A stretch of 64,000 nt of DNA from CADEED01 sp041395625 (GTDB lineage: Bacteria; Pseudomonadota; Gammaproteobacteria; Steroidobacterales; Steroidobacteraceae). The notes under the pieces were generated by a model. That model was not told where the DNA came from. It made no database searches and worked only from the letters and a program-made list of their open reading frames with translations. The DNA lies in contig JAWLAE010000003.1 in the NCBI GenBank assembly GCA_041395625.1, positions 248,001 to 312,000 of the forward strand, in the 5' to 3' direction. Positions 1 to 8,169 of the stretch are shown here, piece by piece. The translations under genes were made by a program, and so were the position numbers. Within the stretch, counting starts at the first letter, position 1. Each line of letters starts with the position of its first letter.

Positions 1-886
1 ACTGGCGGTCGACGCCGACATTGGCGATCCAGAAGTAGGTCTGCACGGAACCGGGCGAATCCACGAGCAGGACGCGTCGACCCTGCACGCGCGGCGCCGG
101 CTCGAGCACCGGCGTGTCACCCTGCGCTCGCGGCCAGTTGCCGAACGCCTTGGTGATCGCTGCGCGCATCCACGCCGCATCGAGATCCCCGGCGAACACC
201 AAGGTCGCACGGTCGGCACCAACCTGATTTCGGTGAAACCGCACGATGTCGTCGTGCTGCAGCAGATTGAGCGAGCTTTCGCTGCCATCGACGGGTCGCC
301 CATACGGGTGATCCTGGAACAGGAACGCCCGCCCGTAGTCCGTCAGCAGTCCGGACGGATCGGAATCCTTGGTGGCCTTGATAAGCTCGACCTGACGATT
401 GCGCAGCTTGTCGAACTCTGCGGCATCGAGTCGCGGCCGCAACAACGCATCGGCGAGCAGCTCGATCATCAGCGCGCGATCGCGGCTCATGAACTCGCCG
501 CTGACGGCGATCGACTCAGTACCTGCGCCCGCGCTGAAACTGCCGCCCACGCCGGCCACCGCGTCGGCGAACTGGAACGCGGTCCGCGCGCCAGCGCCTT
601 TGTCGAGCATGCCGGCAACGATCGATGCAACGCCAGCCTTGCCCGCCGGATCTGCGAGCGATCCACCCCGTACGACCGCCGTGAATGCAATGAGTGGCAC
701 TTCGCGGCGCGGCATGAGGATCACGGTGAGGCCATTTGGCAGCTGCAAGCGCTCATGCGCCGGCACACGCACGCTGGTGCGCGTGTCCGCGATCATCGTC
801 CGTATCGCCTGTTTGGTGGGTGACGTTGCAGGTGCCGTCAGGGGCAGCACCGCAGCCAGCAACCCCATCGCAACGATGACGCGCAT
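1..886 (-). CDS. M16 peptidase-like protein, non-catalytic partner (3' end outside window)
   Basis: Partial gene of 295 visible codons; the C-terminal part lies beyond base 1. It opens with a signal peptide (MRVIVAMGLLAAVLPLTAPA), followed by the peptidase M16 fold: LQLPNGLTVILMPRREVPL, then a region that in active members carries HxxEH but here reads KAGVASIVAGMLDKG, so the zinc site is absent. Such proteins normally pair with an active M16 subunit to form the clam-shell chamber in the periplasm, and the gene directly upstream, two bases away, encodes one with an intact HxxEH. I chose the ATG at 886 because it follows the upstream stop immediately and gives a clean signal peptide. Specific substrate unknown. 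Confidence 0.85.
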   Translation of the reverse strand, partial: MRVIVAMGLLAAVLPLTAPATSPTKQAIRTMIADTRTSVRVPAHERLQLPNGLTVILMPRREVPLIAFTAVVRGGSLADPAGKAGVASIVAGMLDKGAGARTAFQFADAVAGVGGSFSAGAGTESIAVSGEFMSRDRALMIELLADALLRPRLDAAEFDKLRNRQVELIKATKDSDPSGLLTDYGRAFLFQDHPYGRPVDGSESSLNLLQHDDIVRFHRNQVGADRATLVFAGDLDAAWMRAAITKAFGNWPRAQGDTPVLEPAPRVQGRRVLLVDSPGSVQTYFWIANVGVDRQ

Positions 887-888
887 GC

Positions 889-2262
889 TCAACTCCCGCT
901 CGCCGATGCAGACGTGGGCACCAGGACCCCCACCGTGCGACTGCGTCGCTGCAGCACGCTGGCGGCTACCTGCTTGATATCGTCGAGCGTGACCGCGTCG
1001 AACTCCGCAGGCGCCGCGAACAGCTTGCGATAGTCTCCATGGAAGACGTCGTACTCACCCAACAGTCGCGCTTTGCCGTTGATCGTCGCCAACCCACGCC
1101 AGAAACCGGCCAGAGTGAGATTCTTGGCCCTGTCGAGCTCCTCGCGACTGACGCCCTCGCGCACGACTTTCTCCAACTCGAGGTCGAGTGCGCGTTCGGC
1201 GATCGCCGGGTCCGCACCCTCCGGCAATGCCAAGGCCAGCCAGAACAATCCCGGATCGAAGCCTTCCTGCAGGTAGCCCGAGACGGAGATCGCCAGCTTC
1301 TGCTGCTCGACCAGCGAACGATGCAGACGTGACGCATCACCACCGATCAGGACGGTCTGCAACAAATTGAGCGCCACCATACTGGCATCGGCCGCGGGCG
1401 GTGCCTTGAAGGCGACCTGCAGCAGCGGCGTCTGTGCGCGCCGCTCGATCACGACGCGCTTCTCGCCGAGCTGCGGCGGTTCGACGGTACGCAGCGCCGG
1501 TGGCGGGTCCTGGCGCGGGATGGGTTCCAGATACTGCTTCGCCAGCGCGAACACCTCTTCCGCTGCGACATCGCCAACCACGACGAGGGTGCAGTTGTTA
1601 GGTGCATAATAAGTCCTGAAGAAGTGCTGCAGATCGCCGATCTGCCAGGCCCGGATATCCGACGGCCAGCCCAGAGTCGGAATCGCATACGGGTGTGCCA
1701 CGAAAGCCGTCGCCTGCATCTGCTCGCTGAGATAGCCATCGTTCGAGTCCTCGACTCGCATACGCCGCTCCGAGAACACGACATTGCGTTCGCTGTCGAT
1801 CACCTTGGGATCGAAAGCGAGATTGGCGAGCCGGTCCGCTTCGAGATCGAAAACAGCTGCGAGCGCCGTGCGCGGGATCCAGTCCTGGTAAACCGTTACG
1901 TCGTCGCTCGTGAATGCGTTATTGGAGCCGCCGAGCGCCTCCATCTGCCGATCGAACTCGCCCGGCGCGCGACGCGAGGTGCCGTTGAACATCATGTGCT
2001 CGAAGAAATGCGCGAGCCCGGTGAGGCCACGTACCTCGTTGCGGCTACCCACTCGCACCCAGTTGTAGAGCGCGATGTTCGGAATGTCCCGGTCCGTCCA
2101 GACGACTACTTTCATCCCATTGGCGAGCGTGACCGTGCTGACAGCATCAGCGCCGGTAATCGTAGGCGCAGCCGCACTGCTCCGTTTGGTGGCCGCGGCC
2201 ACGTCGAGACTCAGCAATGTCAGCCATGCCGCCGCGAGACAAGCGAATCGACTCATGAACAT
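889..2262 (-). CDS. M16 family zinc metallopeptidase, catalytic subunit
   Basis: A 457-residue secreted pitrilysin-family peptidase. A signal peptide ends near VAAA; the HFFEH (HxxEH) zinc motif sits at about residues 85-89 and the distal acidic ligand region (SERNVVFSERR) about 75 residues later. The M16 C-terminal domain fills residues 230-400. The downstream gene encodes a second M16 protein without the zinc motif, the usual heterodimer arrangement. Start: the frame extends to a TTG at 2298, but ATG codons at 2262 (MFMSRF) and 2256 place the signal peptide correctly; I use 2262. A TTGACC sequence about 60 bases upstream is a possible -35 box, not strong enough to call. Degrades peptides in the periplasm; substrate not inferable. 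Confidence 0.88.
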   Translation of the reverse strand: MFMSRFACLAAAWLTLLSLDVAAATKRSSAAAPTITGADAVSTVTLANGMKVVVWTDRDIPNIALYNWVRVGSRNEVRGLTGLAHFFEHMMFNGTSRRAPGEFDRQMEALGGSNNAFTSDDVTVYQDWIPRTALAAVFDLEADRLANLAFDPKVIDSERNVVFSERRMRVEDSNDGYLSEQMQATAFVAHPYAIPTLGWPSDIRAWQIGDLQHFFRTYYAPNNCTLVVVGDVAAEEVFALAKQYLEPIPRQDPPPALRTVEPPQLGEKRVVIERRAQTPLLQVAFKAPPAADASMVALNLLQTVLIGGDASRLHRSLVEQQKLAISVSGYLQEGFDPGLFWLALALPEGADPAIAERALDLELEKVVREGVSREELDRAKNLTLAGFWRGLATINGKARLLGEYDVFHGDYRKLFAAPAEFDAVTLDDIKQVAASVLQRRSRTVGVLVPTSASASGS

Positions 2263-2341
2263 ACCCGCAATCAGCGCCGGGTGGCGCGCAGGCCGCAACT
2301 GTACGGAAAAAACCGTGCGCCTGCACGTCGGTCAACGACTG

Positions 2342-2382
2342 AAAAAAGAGCGCCGCGAGGCGGGGGATACGCGTCGCGGCGC
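2342..2382 (-). terminator. Rho-independent terminator of the orphan 2.6-kb transcript
   Basis: Read on the minus strand: a perfect 9-bp stem GCGCCGCGA / TCGCGGCGC (2374-2382 with 2350-2358), a 15-base loop, then TCTTTTTT. It lies upstream of the M16 pair and downstream of no annotated gene, so it must end a transcript that starts between here and 2766. Confidence 0.75.
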
Positions 2383-2645
2383 AATAGAGCGAACACCGGG
2401 GATGAGTGATTCGCAATTCGTGACGGCCAACCAAAGGCCGCGAAATCTGTGTCCCTAGAGGCAGCGCCCCCGAGACGATTCGACGGCTGACACAGCTGCG
2501 AGGCGCGCACGCGCGAGGCGTGCGTCCACCGCTTTGAACATCACACGACCGTTGCCTTGCACCAGCATGCCGGCGAGCGGCGGACGTGCAGCAGCACTAC
2601 TCCCCTGGGAGGGAATGAGCAGTCTTACAGTGTGCTTTGCCATCA
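2342..2645 (-). ncRNA. Candidate sigma-54-dependent small RNA, about 300 nt
   Basis: Predicted transcript from a consensus sigma-54 promoter (start near 2645) to a strong intrinsic terminator (2342-2382). The SPOR lipoprotein gene upstream has its own terminator at 2766-2789, so this is an independent unit. It contains one open frame (ATG at 2643, stop at 2455, 62 codons, basic and Ala-rich), but the predicted RNA start is only two bases before that ATG, leaving no ribosome binding site, and the frame resembles nothing I know. A short hairpin with GGGGA near 2600-2615 could be a protein-binding element. RNA is favoured over protein by inference; expression is unproven. The rest of the 572-bp gap 2263-2834 holds only the promoter, dyad and terminators listed separately. 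Confidence 0.45.
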
Positions 2646-2655
2646 CTTGGGATAA

Positions 2656-2671
2656 AGCAATCGCCGTGCCA
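2656..2671 (-). promoter_or_regulatory. Sigma-54 (RpoN) promoter of the orphan transcript
   Basis: Minus-strand sequence TGGCACG-N4-TTGCT matches the -24/-12 consensus at every key base, with the required 10 bases between the GG and GC doublets. Predicted start near 2645. Confidence 0.7.
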
Positions 2672-2731
2672 GCGCGCTCACGCCAGCAAACGGCCAAGCG
2701 GACGCGCTCACGGCGAGCAATGGCGCGAGGT

Positions 2732-2758
2732 ACTGACGTACATTGTCAGTGACTGACA
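2732..2758. promoter_or_regulatory. Dyad array upstream of the sigma-54 promoter, candidate enhancer
   Basis: Plus-strand TGTCAGT-G-ACTGACA (2744-2758) is a 7-1-7 inverted repeat, and a third ACTGAC half-site lies at 2732-2737, exactly 20 bp (two helical turns) from the copy at 2752. The dyad centre is about 106 bp upstream of the predicted sigma-54 start, the usual distance for an enhancer-binding protein. The activator is unknown. Confidence 0.45.
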
Positions 2759-2765
2759 GGAAGTG

Positions 2766-2789
2766 AAAACCGGCGGCAGATCTGCCGCC
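2766..2789 (-). terminator. Terminator after the SPOR lipoprotein gene
   Basis: Perfect 18-bp palindrome GGCGGCAGA/TCTGCCGCC at 2772-2789, followed on the minus strand by GGTTTT. It lies 46 bases past the stop codon of the SPOR gene. The short T tract makes it moderate rather than strong. Confidence 0.6.
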
Positions 2790-2834
2790 CGGGCACCAGC
2801 AGGATTAAGTCATGCTGCAGGACGCGGCGGTCAG

Positions 2835-3497
2835 TTACTTCTTGGGCAGCACGACTACGCAGGGCTGCTGGTCGACCTTCAGCGCATTACAGATCGCGCG
2901 CGCCTGCGCTTCGTCGATCACGCTCGCCTGCAAGCGATACAGCGCCTTGTCACCACTTGCTACAGCCGCCACCCGCGGCGACAAGCCTTCGAGCGGTCCG
3001 GGATAGCGCTGGGCCAGCCGCTGCCATTCGACGTTCGCGCGATCCGACGACGAGAACGCGCCGAGTTGCACGCCATACTCGCCTTTGGCGAATGCGGCGC
3101 CGCCAACGAGATCGCCTTTCCTGGCGGGCTCGACGACCGGGACGACAGGCGCAGCAGCCGCGGGATCCGCACCCACCGCAAAATTGTCGATGCGTATGCG
3201 CGCCTCCTGACTCCACTTGCCGTTGGCGTGCTCGGTCAGGAATTGCTGGTAAGACTGCAACGTGTCGGCGGTTGCCGCCTTTTGCCAGTCGCGTTCTTCG
3301 AGCAGCTGGTCGATGCGCTCGCGCGCCTGGGTCGCCAACGTGCTGTCGGCATGTTGGGAGATGAAGCGTTCATAGCTCTCGACCGTGTCGGCGGCCTGGG
3401 CCGAACGCCAGTCACCCTGCTCGCGGCTGCAGCCGGCGACCAGCGTCAAGCCGAGTGCGAACGACGTCACAACCATGCGCAAGAATACGGTTTTCAT
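2835..3497 (-). CDS. SPOR-domain lipoprotein
   Basis: A 220-residue lipoprotein. The start at 3497 follows a GGGGGC ribosome site and gives a lipoprotein signal ending at LVAGCS; the frame runs further upstream but that part would destroy the signal. Residues 30-110 hold two similar helical segments (SYERFISQHADSTLATQARERID and a second copy with SYQQFLTEHANGKWSQEARIRID), resembling short TPR-like repeats. The C-terminal 75 residues (YGVQLGAFSSSDRANVEWQRL onward, read as YGVQLGAFSS then later YRLQASVIDEAQARAICN) form a SPOR domain, which binds denuded septal peptidoglycan. Likely envelope or division-site protein. It is divergent from the bactofilin gene. Confidence 0.8.
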   Translation of the reverse strand: MKTVFLRMVVTSFALGLTLVAGCSREQGDWRSAQAADTVESYERFISQHADSTLATQARERIDQLLEERDWQKAATADTLQSYQQFLTEHANGKWSQEARIRIDNFAVGADPAAAAPVVPVVEPARKGDLVGGAAFAKGEYGVQLGAFSSSDRANVEWQRLAQRYPGPLEGLSPRVAAVASGDKALYRLQASVIDEAQARAICNALKVDQQPCVVVLPKK

Positions 3498-3567
3498 GCT
3501 GCCCCCTTGAACGGCCGGGATTATTGTACCGGCTCCCGCGTCCGCTTTGTCCATACAGGGTTGAATC

Positions 3568-3987
3568 ATGAGCGAAGAGCCGAAACGCCGTTTGCTGGAT
3601 CGCCTCGGATCGTCACCCACCTACATCGCCGAGGGCACGCAGATCATCGGTGACATCGACTGCAAAGGGCCACTCGCGGTCTCCGGGCAGATCCGCGGCA
3701 ATGGCAAGATCGGCGGCGCACTGAATCTGACAACGTCGGCCACCTGGGACGGTAATGTGAGCGCACGCAGCGCCGTGGTCGCCGGCCGCGTGACCGGCGC
3801 CCTGAACATCGAGGAAAAACTCGAGATCGGCGCAACCGCCGTGATCGCCGGGCCCGTCACGACACCCTCACTGGCGATTGCGAACGGCGCGGTAGTCGAG
3901 GGCAACGTCGTAGTTACCAGCGGTAAGCCAATCGTCAAGTTCGACGAGAAACGCACGACCGACGCCGACAACTCCAGCCCGCCCTGA
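3568..3987 (+). CDS. Bactofilin family cytoskeletal protein
   Basis: 139 residues, the normal bactofilin length. The central beta-helix (about residues 20-115) shows the typical short repeats, for example ITGDIDC-like IIGDIDCKGPLAVSGQIRG and VVAGRVTGALNIEEKLEIG, flanked by a short charged N-terminus and a disordered Asp/Ser/Pro tail. Bactofilins polymerise without nucleotide and scaffold cell-wall or appendage factors at defined positions. The gene is divergent from the SPOR lipoprotein across 70 bases, suggesting a shared control region and possibly a shared role in envelope patterning (inference). Confidence 0.9.
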   Translation: MSEEPKRRLLDRLGSSPTYIAEGTQIIGDIDCKGPLAVSGQIRGNGKIGGALNLTTSATWDGNVSARSAVVAGRVTGALNIEEKLEIGATAVIAGPVTTPSLAIANGAVVEGNVVVTSGKPIVKFDEKRTTDADNSSPP

Positions 3988-3994
3988 ACACCTG

Positions 3995-6298
3995 TCAGTT
4001 GCAGCTGGCGAGGCTGTTCACCCAGCTGGTCAACAGACTGACGCCCGCGGCATCGATCACCGTGCTCGACAGCGGCGGCATCGCGCTGCCATCCCGGCGG
4101 TTCACGCGCGCTACCAACACGGAGCGGGCGGCATCACCGGCTGCGATGATACGCGCGTTGACGATACCGAGCGTGCCATTCTGCGGTGGCGCGTCGCAAG
4201 CATTGCTTGCGGTCAGGGTGGCCACATAACGCAGATCGAGATTGGTCGGTGCGGTACCGCCGGGCCGATGACAATTCGAACAGTTAGTGTGTAGATAGGC
4301 GCGGGCACGCTCGCTGAGCGTACCCACGCCACCATACGGGTCCGGCAGCGCGGTAGCAGCAAGTTGGGATGTGGTCAGCGCCGGTGAAATGAGGCCTATC
4401 GTATTCAGCGTGAGTAACTGATTGGCGGTCCGCGCGGTGGCCGGATACAGGGTATCGTGATTCAACTGAGCGAGCTCGAGCCCCAGGCTGCGCCCGGCTG
4501 CCGCGGTGTGGCACGTGAGACACTGCGCCTCGCTCGGGAACTGGTACGACTGAGCGCCTATCTGCACCGTTTTGCCGCCCACGACCCGCGTAGCATCGGT
4601 GCCCTGCGCGTTCCACTCGTAGGTGTAGCCCGCCCATTCACCGTCGGTGTGGCGCATGAAGAGTCGCGTCTCGACCCGCCGCGCGCCGAGATCGAAATTC
4701 TTCACGAGCACGGTGCCGTTCGGGAACTGGAAATCGCCGGTCGCATCCACGTTCAGTGTGGCGCCATTCGGTAGCGCGAGATAACGCTGCTTGGCGAGCC
4801 CGTCGGACCAGAACGGCGCGCGCGGTACGTAGGGAATGAGACCAGGCGCAGCCTGGCCGGGATTGCTCGCCACCACACAGCCCGTAGCAGACAGCTGTGT
4901 CGGCACCATGCCGCCAGTCGCCGCGCCAGCGGTCAGCCGATGCAATGTGCCACCGTGATGGACGACATACAGCTCACCGTCGACACCCTCAGCGAAGGAC
5001 GCTATGTTGAGATTGGTAGCAAGGCCATTGTCGGTGATCGTGAGAGTCGGTGGTGTATCGCGGGCCACGTGCCAGATCCGGCCGGTCGCGAAGTCACCGA
5101 AGACATAGCGGCCGATCAAGGTTGGCACGGCCGCGCCGCGATACACATAGCCACCCGTGATCGATTGACCCTGTGAGCGACCATATTGCGCGATTGGCGC
5201 GATGCTGCTCGCGCGATTGGGCCCACAAGTCGAGTTGAAGTCGTTCGTGCCCTCGAAGCAGCGCCACCCATAATTGCCGCCGACGGTGATGCGATCGACC
5301 TCCTCGAGCGCACCTTGCCCGACATCACCCAGCCAGAGCTCGCCACTACCGCGGTCGAAACTCCAGCGCCACGGATTGCGCAGGCCGTAGGCATAGATTT
5401 CCGGGCAGTTCGCCGTGCCGGTGCCGGCATTGCAGAGCGCGCTATTGGACGAGTATGGGTTGCCCGCCGGGATCCGATAGGGGACCGTGCCCGTGGTGCC
5501 GCCGATATCGATCCGCAGCAGCTTGCCGAGCAGCGTCTGCAAGTTCTGGCCGTTGCCGATCGAGCCGAATTGATCGCCGCCGCCGCCGCCATCGCCGAGC
5601 CCGATGTACAGCATGCCGTCGGGCCCGAAGGCGATATGACCACCGTTGTGGTTCGAGGCTGGCTGCGGAACGGTCAGCAGGATGCGCTCGCTGGCGAGGT
5701 CCAGCGTGGTCGCATTGTTCGTGGCACGAAACTCCGCTACGCGCGATACCAGTCCACCCGCATTGGCCGTGTAAGACAGATAGACGCGATTGTCCGTTGG
5801 AAACCGCGGATGGAAAGCCATGCCTAACAAGCCAGTCTCTGAACCCGGCGAGTAGCTGACGCGGGCAGTCAGGTCGACGAAGTCGGTGACGGCGGGGCTG
5901 GCCTGGTTGGCGAACACCTTGATGAAACCGTTCTGTTGTACGACGAACCAGCGGCTTGCATCGCCTGGTGCCTGCAGCATGCCCACCGGCACACTGAAGC
6001 TCAGGCTTGGAAACACCCGCTCGAGCGCGACAGTGGCACTGGCGACCGGCCGATCGCCGGCGACACAAGTGGCATTGTCGGGGCGCGCGTCGAGCCCGGC
6101 TGTTGGTGGCGTGGGCGGCGGTGGTGTCGGCGCTGGTGGCGTCGGCGTGGGCGGCGGTGGCGTCGGCACCGGAGCAGGCGCGCCGCTGGTGGCCGGCGGC
6201 CGCGAACCATCGATCGGGCTGTTGCAGGCACCCAGCAGCAGCGCTGCCGCGATCGCCGGCAACGCGAGTCTCAGTTTTGCCGTGTCGATCTCGTGCAT
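3995..6298 (-). CDS. Secreted PQQ-type sugar dehydrogenase fused to a diheme cytochrome domain
   Basis: A 767-residue lipoprotein. The signal ends at LLLGACNS, then a Pro/Thr linker of about 30 residues (encoded by GGTGGCGTCGGC-like repeats near 6105-6170), then a six-bladed glucose/sorbosone dehydrogenase beta-propeller (residues 75-440; GLLGMAFHPRFPTDNRVYLS, NHNGGHIAFGPDGMLYIGLG read as NHNGGHIAFGPDG, YAYGLRNPWRWSFD). The C-terminal third carries two heme c sites, CLTCH and CSNCH. The architecture suggests oxidation of a sugar or alcohol with direct electron transfer to the attached hemes at the outer membrane. The substrate cannot be read from the sequence. It converges on the bactofilin gene with 7 bases between stops. 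Confidence 0.8.
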   Translation of the reverse strand: MHEIDTAKLRLALPAIAAALLLGACNSPIDGSRPPATSGAPAPVPTPPPPTPTPPAPTPPPPTPPTAGLDARPDNATCVAGDRPVASATVALERVFPSLSFSVPVGMLQAPGDASRWFVVQQNGFIKVFANQASPAVTDFVDLTARVSYSPGSETGLLGMAFHPRFPTDNRVYLSYTANAGGLVSRVAEFRATNNATTLDLASERILLTVPQPASNHNGGHIAFGPDGMLYIGLGDGGGGGDQFGSIGNGQNLQTLLGKLLRIDIGGTTGTVPYRIPAGNPYSSNSALCNAGTGTANCPEIYAYGLRNPWRWSFDRGSGELWLGDVGQGALEEVDRITVGGNYGWRCFEGTNDFNSTCGPNRASSIAPIAQYGRSQGQSITGGYVYRGAAVPTLIGRYVFGDFATGRIWHVARDTPPTLTITDNGLATNLNIASFAEGVDGELYVVHHGGTLHRLTAGAATGGMVPTQLSATGCVVASNPGQAAPGLIPYVPRAPFWSDGLAKQRYLALPNGATLNVDATGDFQFPNGTVLVKNFDLGARRVETRLFMRHTDGEWAGYTYEWNAQGTDATRVVGGKTVQIGAQSYQFPSEAQCLTCHTAAAGRSLGLELAQLNHDTLYPATARTANQLLTLNTIGLISPALTTSQLAATALPDPYGGVGTLSERARAYLHTNCSNCHRPGGTAPTNLDLRYVATLTASNACDAPPQNGTLGIVNARIIAAGDAARSVLVARVNRRDGSAMPPLSSTVIDAAGVSLLTSWVNSLASCN

Positions 6299-6427
6299 GG
6301 CCGGACCTCGATATACTGGTTAGCGATCCATGCTTGCACATCGCGGACCGCGACGACACGTCATGCGCTGTACACAATCGGCGACAATCGGCCGTTTCCG
6401 GTGCGTTCTGTCAACTCGTCACATCCC

Positions 6428-7180
6428 ATGAACGCTGCACCGCACGCAAAACTGCCGATCTTGATTGCCCACCGCGGCAATGCGCAGGAGTTCCCGGAGA
6501 ACTCGCTGCCGGCGATGTCCTCGGCACTGTCGCTCGGTGTGCGGCATCTCGCCATCGACCTGCAGCTGTCCGCGGATGGCGTGCCGCTGGTCATTCATGA
6601 CGCCGGTCTGCTGCGCACCACTGGCATCGATCGCAGCGTACTCGACCTCGATGCCACCACACTGACGAACATCTCCGTCGGCCAACCCAGGCGATTTGGC
6701 GATGTGTTCGAGTCCGCCAAGCTACCGCGCCTGCTGGACGTCCTCGAGCTGCTGGAGAAATACCCACAGGTGCAGTTGGTGATAGAACTGCAGCGTGCGA
6801 GCATTGCGCGTTTCGGCGCGGAGCATGTGGTCGACGCCGCGCTTGGGTGTTGCCGCTCCTATCGCGACCGCATCGTGTTGCTGTCTGCGGATCTGCCAGC
6901 CATCCACCGCGCGCGCGTACGGCACGGCGTGCCTATCGGTTGGCGTATCGATACGCTGAATACGCACGTGCAGCTGAAGATGCAGGCCCTGGCGCCAGAG
7001 CGCATCGCCTGCGATTACCAAACATTGCCACCAGACCGCCGCCCGCCACGCGGTACCTGGCAGTGGATGATCTACGGCGTCGAAACACCGCGGGAATTGC
7101 TGGCCCTGGCGGAACTCAGCATCAGCTACGCTGCAACGCGAGCACCCGGGAAGCTGCGCTCGCTGTACCGGTCGCATTGA
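6428..7180 (+). CDS. Glycerophosphodiester phosphodiesterase
   Basis: 250 residues with the GDPD TIM-barrel signature: LIAHRGNAQEFPENS at the N-terminus (catalytic His and the HRG..PEN motif), LAIDLQLSADGVPLVIHDAGLLRTTG (read as the E/D-xD..VxxHD block, with Asp in place of the common Glu in the ELD position), and a late active-site strand around GWRIDTLN. No signal peptide, so cytoplasmic. It hydrolyses deacylated phospholipid headgroup diesters to glycerol-3-phosphate. The frame is open upstream to 5936 but overlaps the divergent dehydrogenase gene; the ATG at 6428 starts the conserved fold. Its 3' end overlaps the convergent YheT gene by 59 bases. Confidence 0.85.
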   Translation: MNAAPHAKLPILIAHRGNAQEFPENSLPAMSSALSLGVRHLAIDLQLSADGVPLVIHDAGLLRTTGIDRSVLDLDATTLTNISVGQPRRFGDVFESAKLPRLLDVLELLEKYPQVQLVIELQRASIARFGAEHVVDAALGCCRSYRDRIVLLSADLPAIHRARVRHGVPIGWRIDTLNTHVQLKMQALAPERIACDYQTLPPDRRPPRGTWQWMIYGVETPRELLALAELSISYAATRAPGKLRSLYRSH

Positions 7181-8168
7181 GCAGACGTGGCACGAGCGCA
7201 TCGATCCAGTTCACCGGACCTAACGATTCGATGAAACCGCAATGGCCACCGAAGCGCGTGGCAATCACGTCCAGCCTGCGTGCCGCGCCCAGCAGCTGCA
7301 GATCGGCCGACGGGATTATCGGATCGTCCAGTGACGTGACGATCGTAGCCTGCGCTTCCAGCCTCGCGAGCCGATCGCCCGTGAGTGCGTAGCCGGCGAG
7401 ATAGTCCTCCAGGCGCTGATACTCAGTGTGTGCGCGCACCAGCTCGGCAGTCATCGTGCGCAGGCTCTTGTTGCGCAGGATCGCCTCGAAGTCGTATGCA
7501 TCCGGCCAGGCAGCCTGCTTGAGGCGCAGCGAGCGCGACCACTTGTCGATGAAATACTGGTTGTAGACCCATAGCCCTCGCTCGAGCGCCGTCATCGTCT
7601 TGTCTGGATCGAGCACCGGCGAGATGGCGATGATACGGGCGATATCGAGGCCGTGGCGCGGCGCTTCGGCACCGACCCGCAGCATGAAGTTGCCGCCCAG
7701 TGAGTAGCCGATGAGATTGAGGCGTCGACCGCGATGCTGCGCGGCAATCTGTTTGACAGCGCCGACCACCTCCGGCAATCGACAGGAATGGAACAGGTCC
7801 CTGTTGAGATGGTGTGTCACACCATGATCACGCAGATTGAGGCGTATGATGTCGTGACCCAGCTGGTACAGCGTCTGCGCCAGCGACAACACGTACAATG
7901 AGTCCGCGCTGCCCTCCCAGCCATGCAGCAACACGCTCACGGCATCGTCGACTCGTGAGCCCGCAGCTTGTTGTCGCGACTCGAATGCCTGCAGTGTCAC
8001 GCCAGCACCGCAATCGAGCAGCATTTCCTGGCTGACCGCCAGCACTGGTTGCGCCCGCTCGCGCACCGCGGCCGCACGCAGCGGATTGCTGGGCAGGACA
8101 GTCTGTGCATGGCTCATGCGCAGCCAGCGCGGGGGCACGAACGACTCGTCGACCGTTACGTTGGGCAC
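7122..8168 (-). CDS. YheT family alpha/beta hydrolase
   Basis: 348 residues. N-terminal FVPPRWLRMSHAQTVLPS is the hallmark of the YheT/ABHD1-3 family. The nucleophile elbow is NLIGYSLGGNF (Ser in GYSLGG), the acid is in TSLDDPIIPSAD and the catalytic His in FGGHCGF. The substrate is probably a lipid or ester, unproven. It lies one base after the response-regulator gene and is likely co-transcribed with it. The last 59 bases overlap the end of the convergent GDPD gene, so the final codons of both proteins are encoded on opposite strands of the same DNA. Confidence 0.85.
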   Translation of the reverse strand: MPNVTVDESFVPPRWLRMSHAQTVLPSNPLRAAAVRERAQPVLAVSQEMLLDCGAGVTLQAFESRQQAAGSRVDDAVSVLLHGWEGSADSLYVLSLAQTLYQLGHDIIRLNLRDHGVTHHLNRDLFHSCRLPEVVGAVKQIAAQHRGRRLNLIGYSLGGNFMLRVGAEAPRHGLDIARIIAISPVLDPDKTMTALERGLWVYNQYFIDKWSRSLRLKQAAWPDAYDFEAILRNKSLRTMTAELVRAHTEYQRLEDYLAGYALTGDRLARLEAQATIVTSLDDPIIPSADLQLLGAARRLDVIATRFGGHCGFIESLGPVNWIDALVPRLLNATGTASAASRVLALQRS

Positions 8169-8169
8169 G

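Noticed and set aside
2455..2643. 62-codon minus-strand frame inside the orphan sigma-54 unit
   Set aside because: Predicted RNA start leaves no ribosome site, no recognisable similarity; kept only as an alternative to the small RNA.
5936..6427. N-terminal extension of the GDPD gene
   Set aside because: It overlaps the divergent dehydrogenase gene and encodes Arg/Trp/Cys-rich antisense; conserved GDPD sequence begins at the 6428 start.
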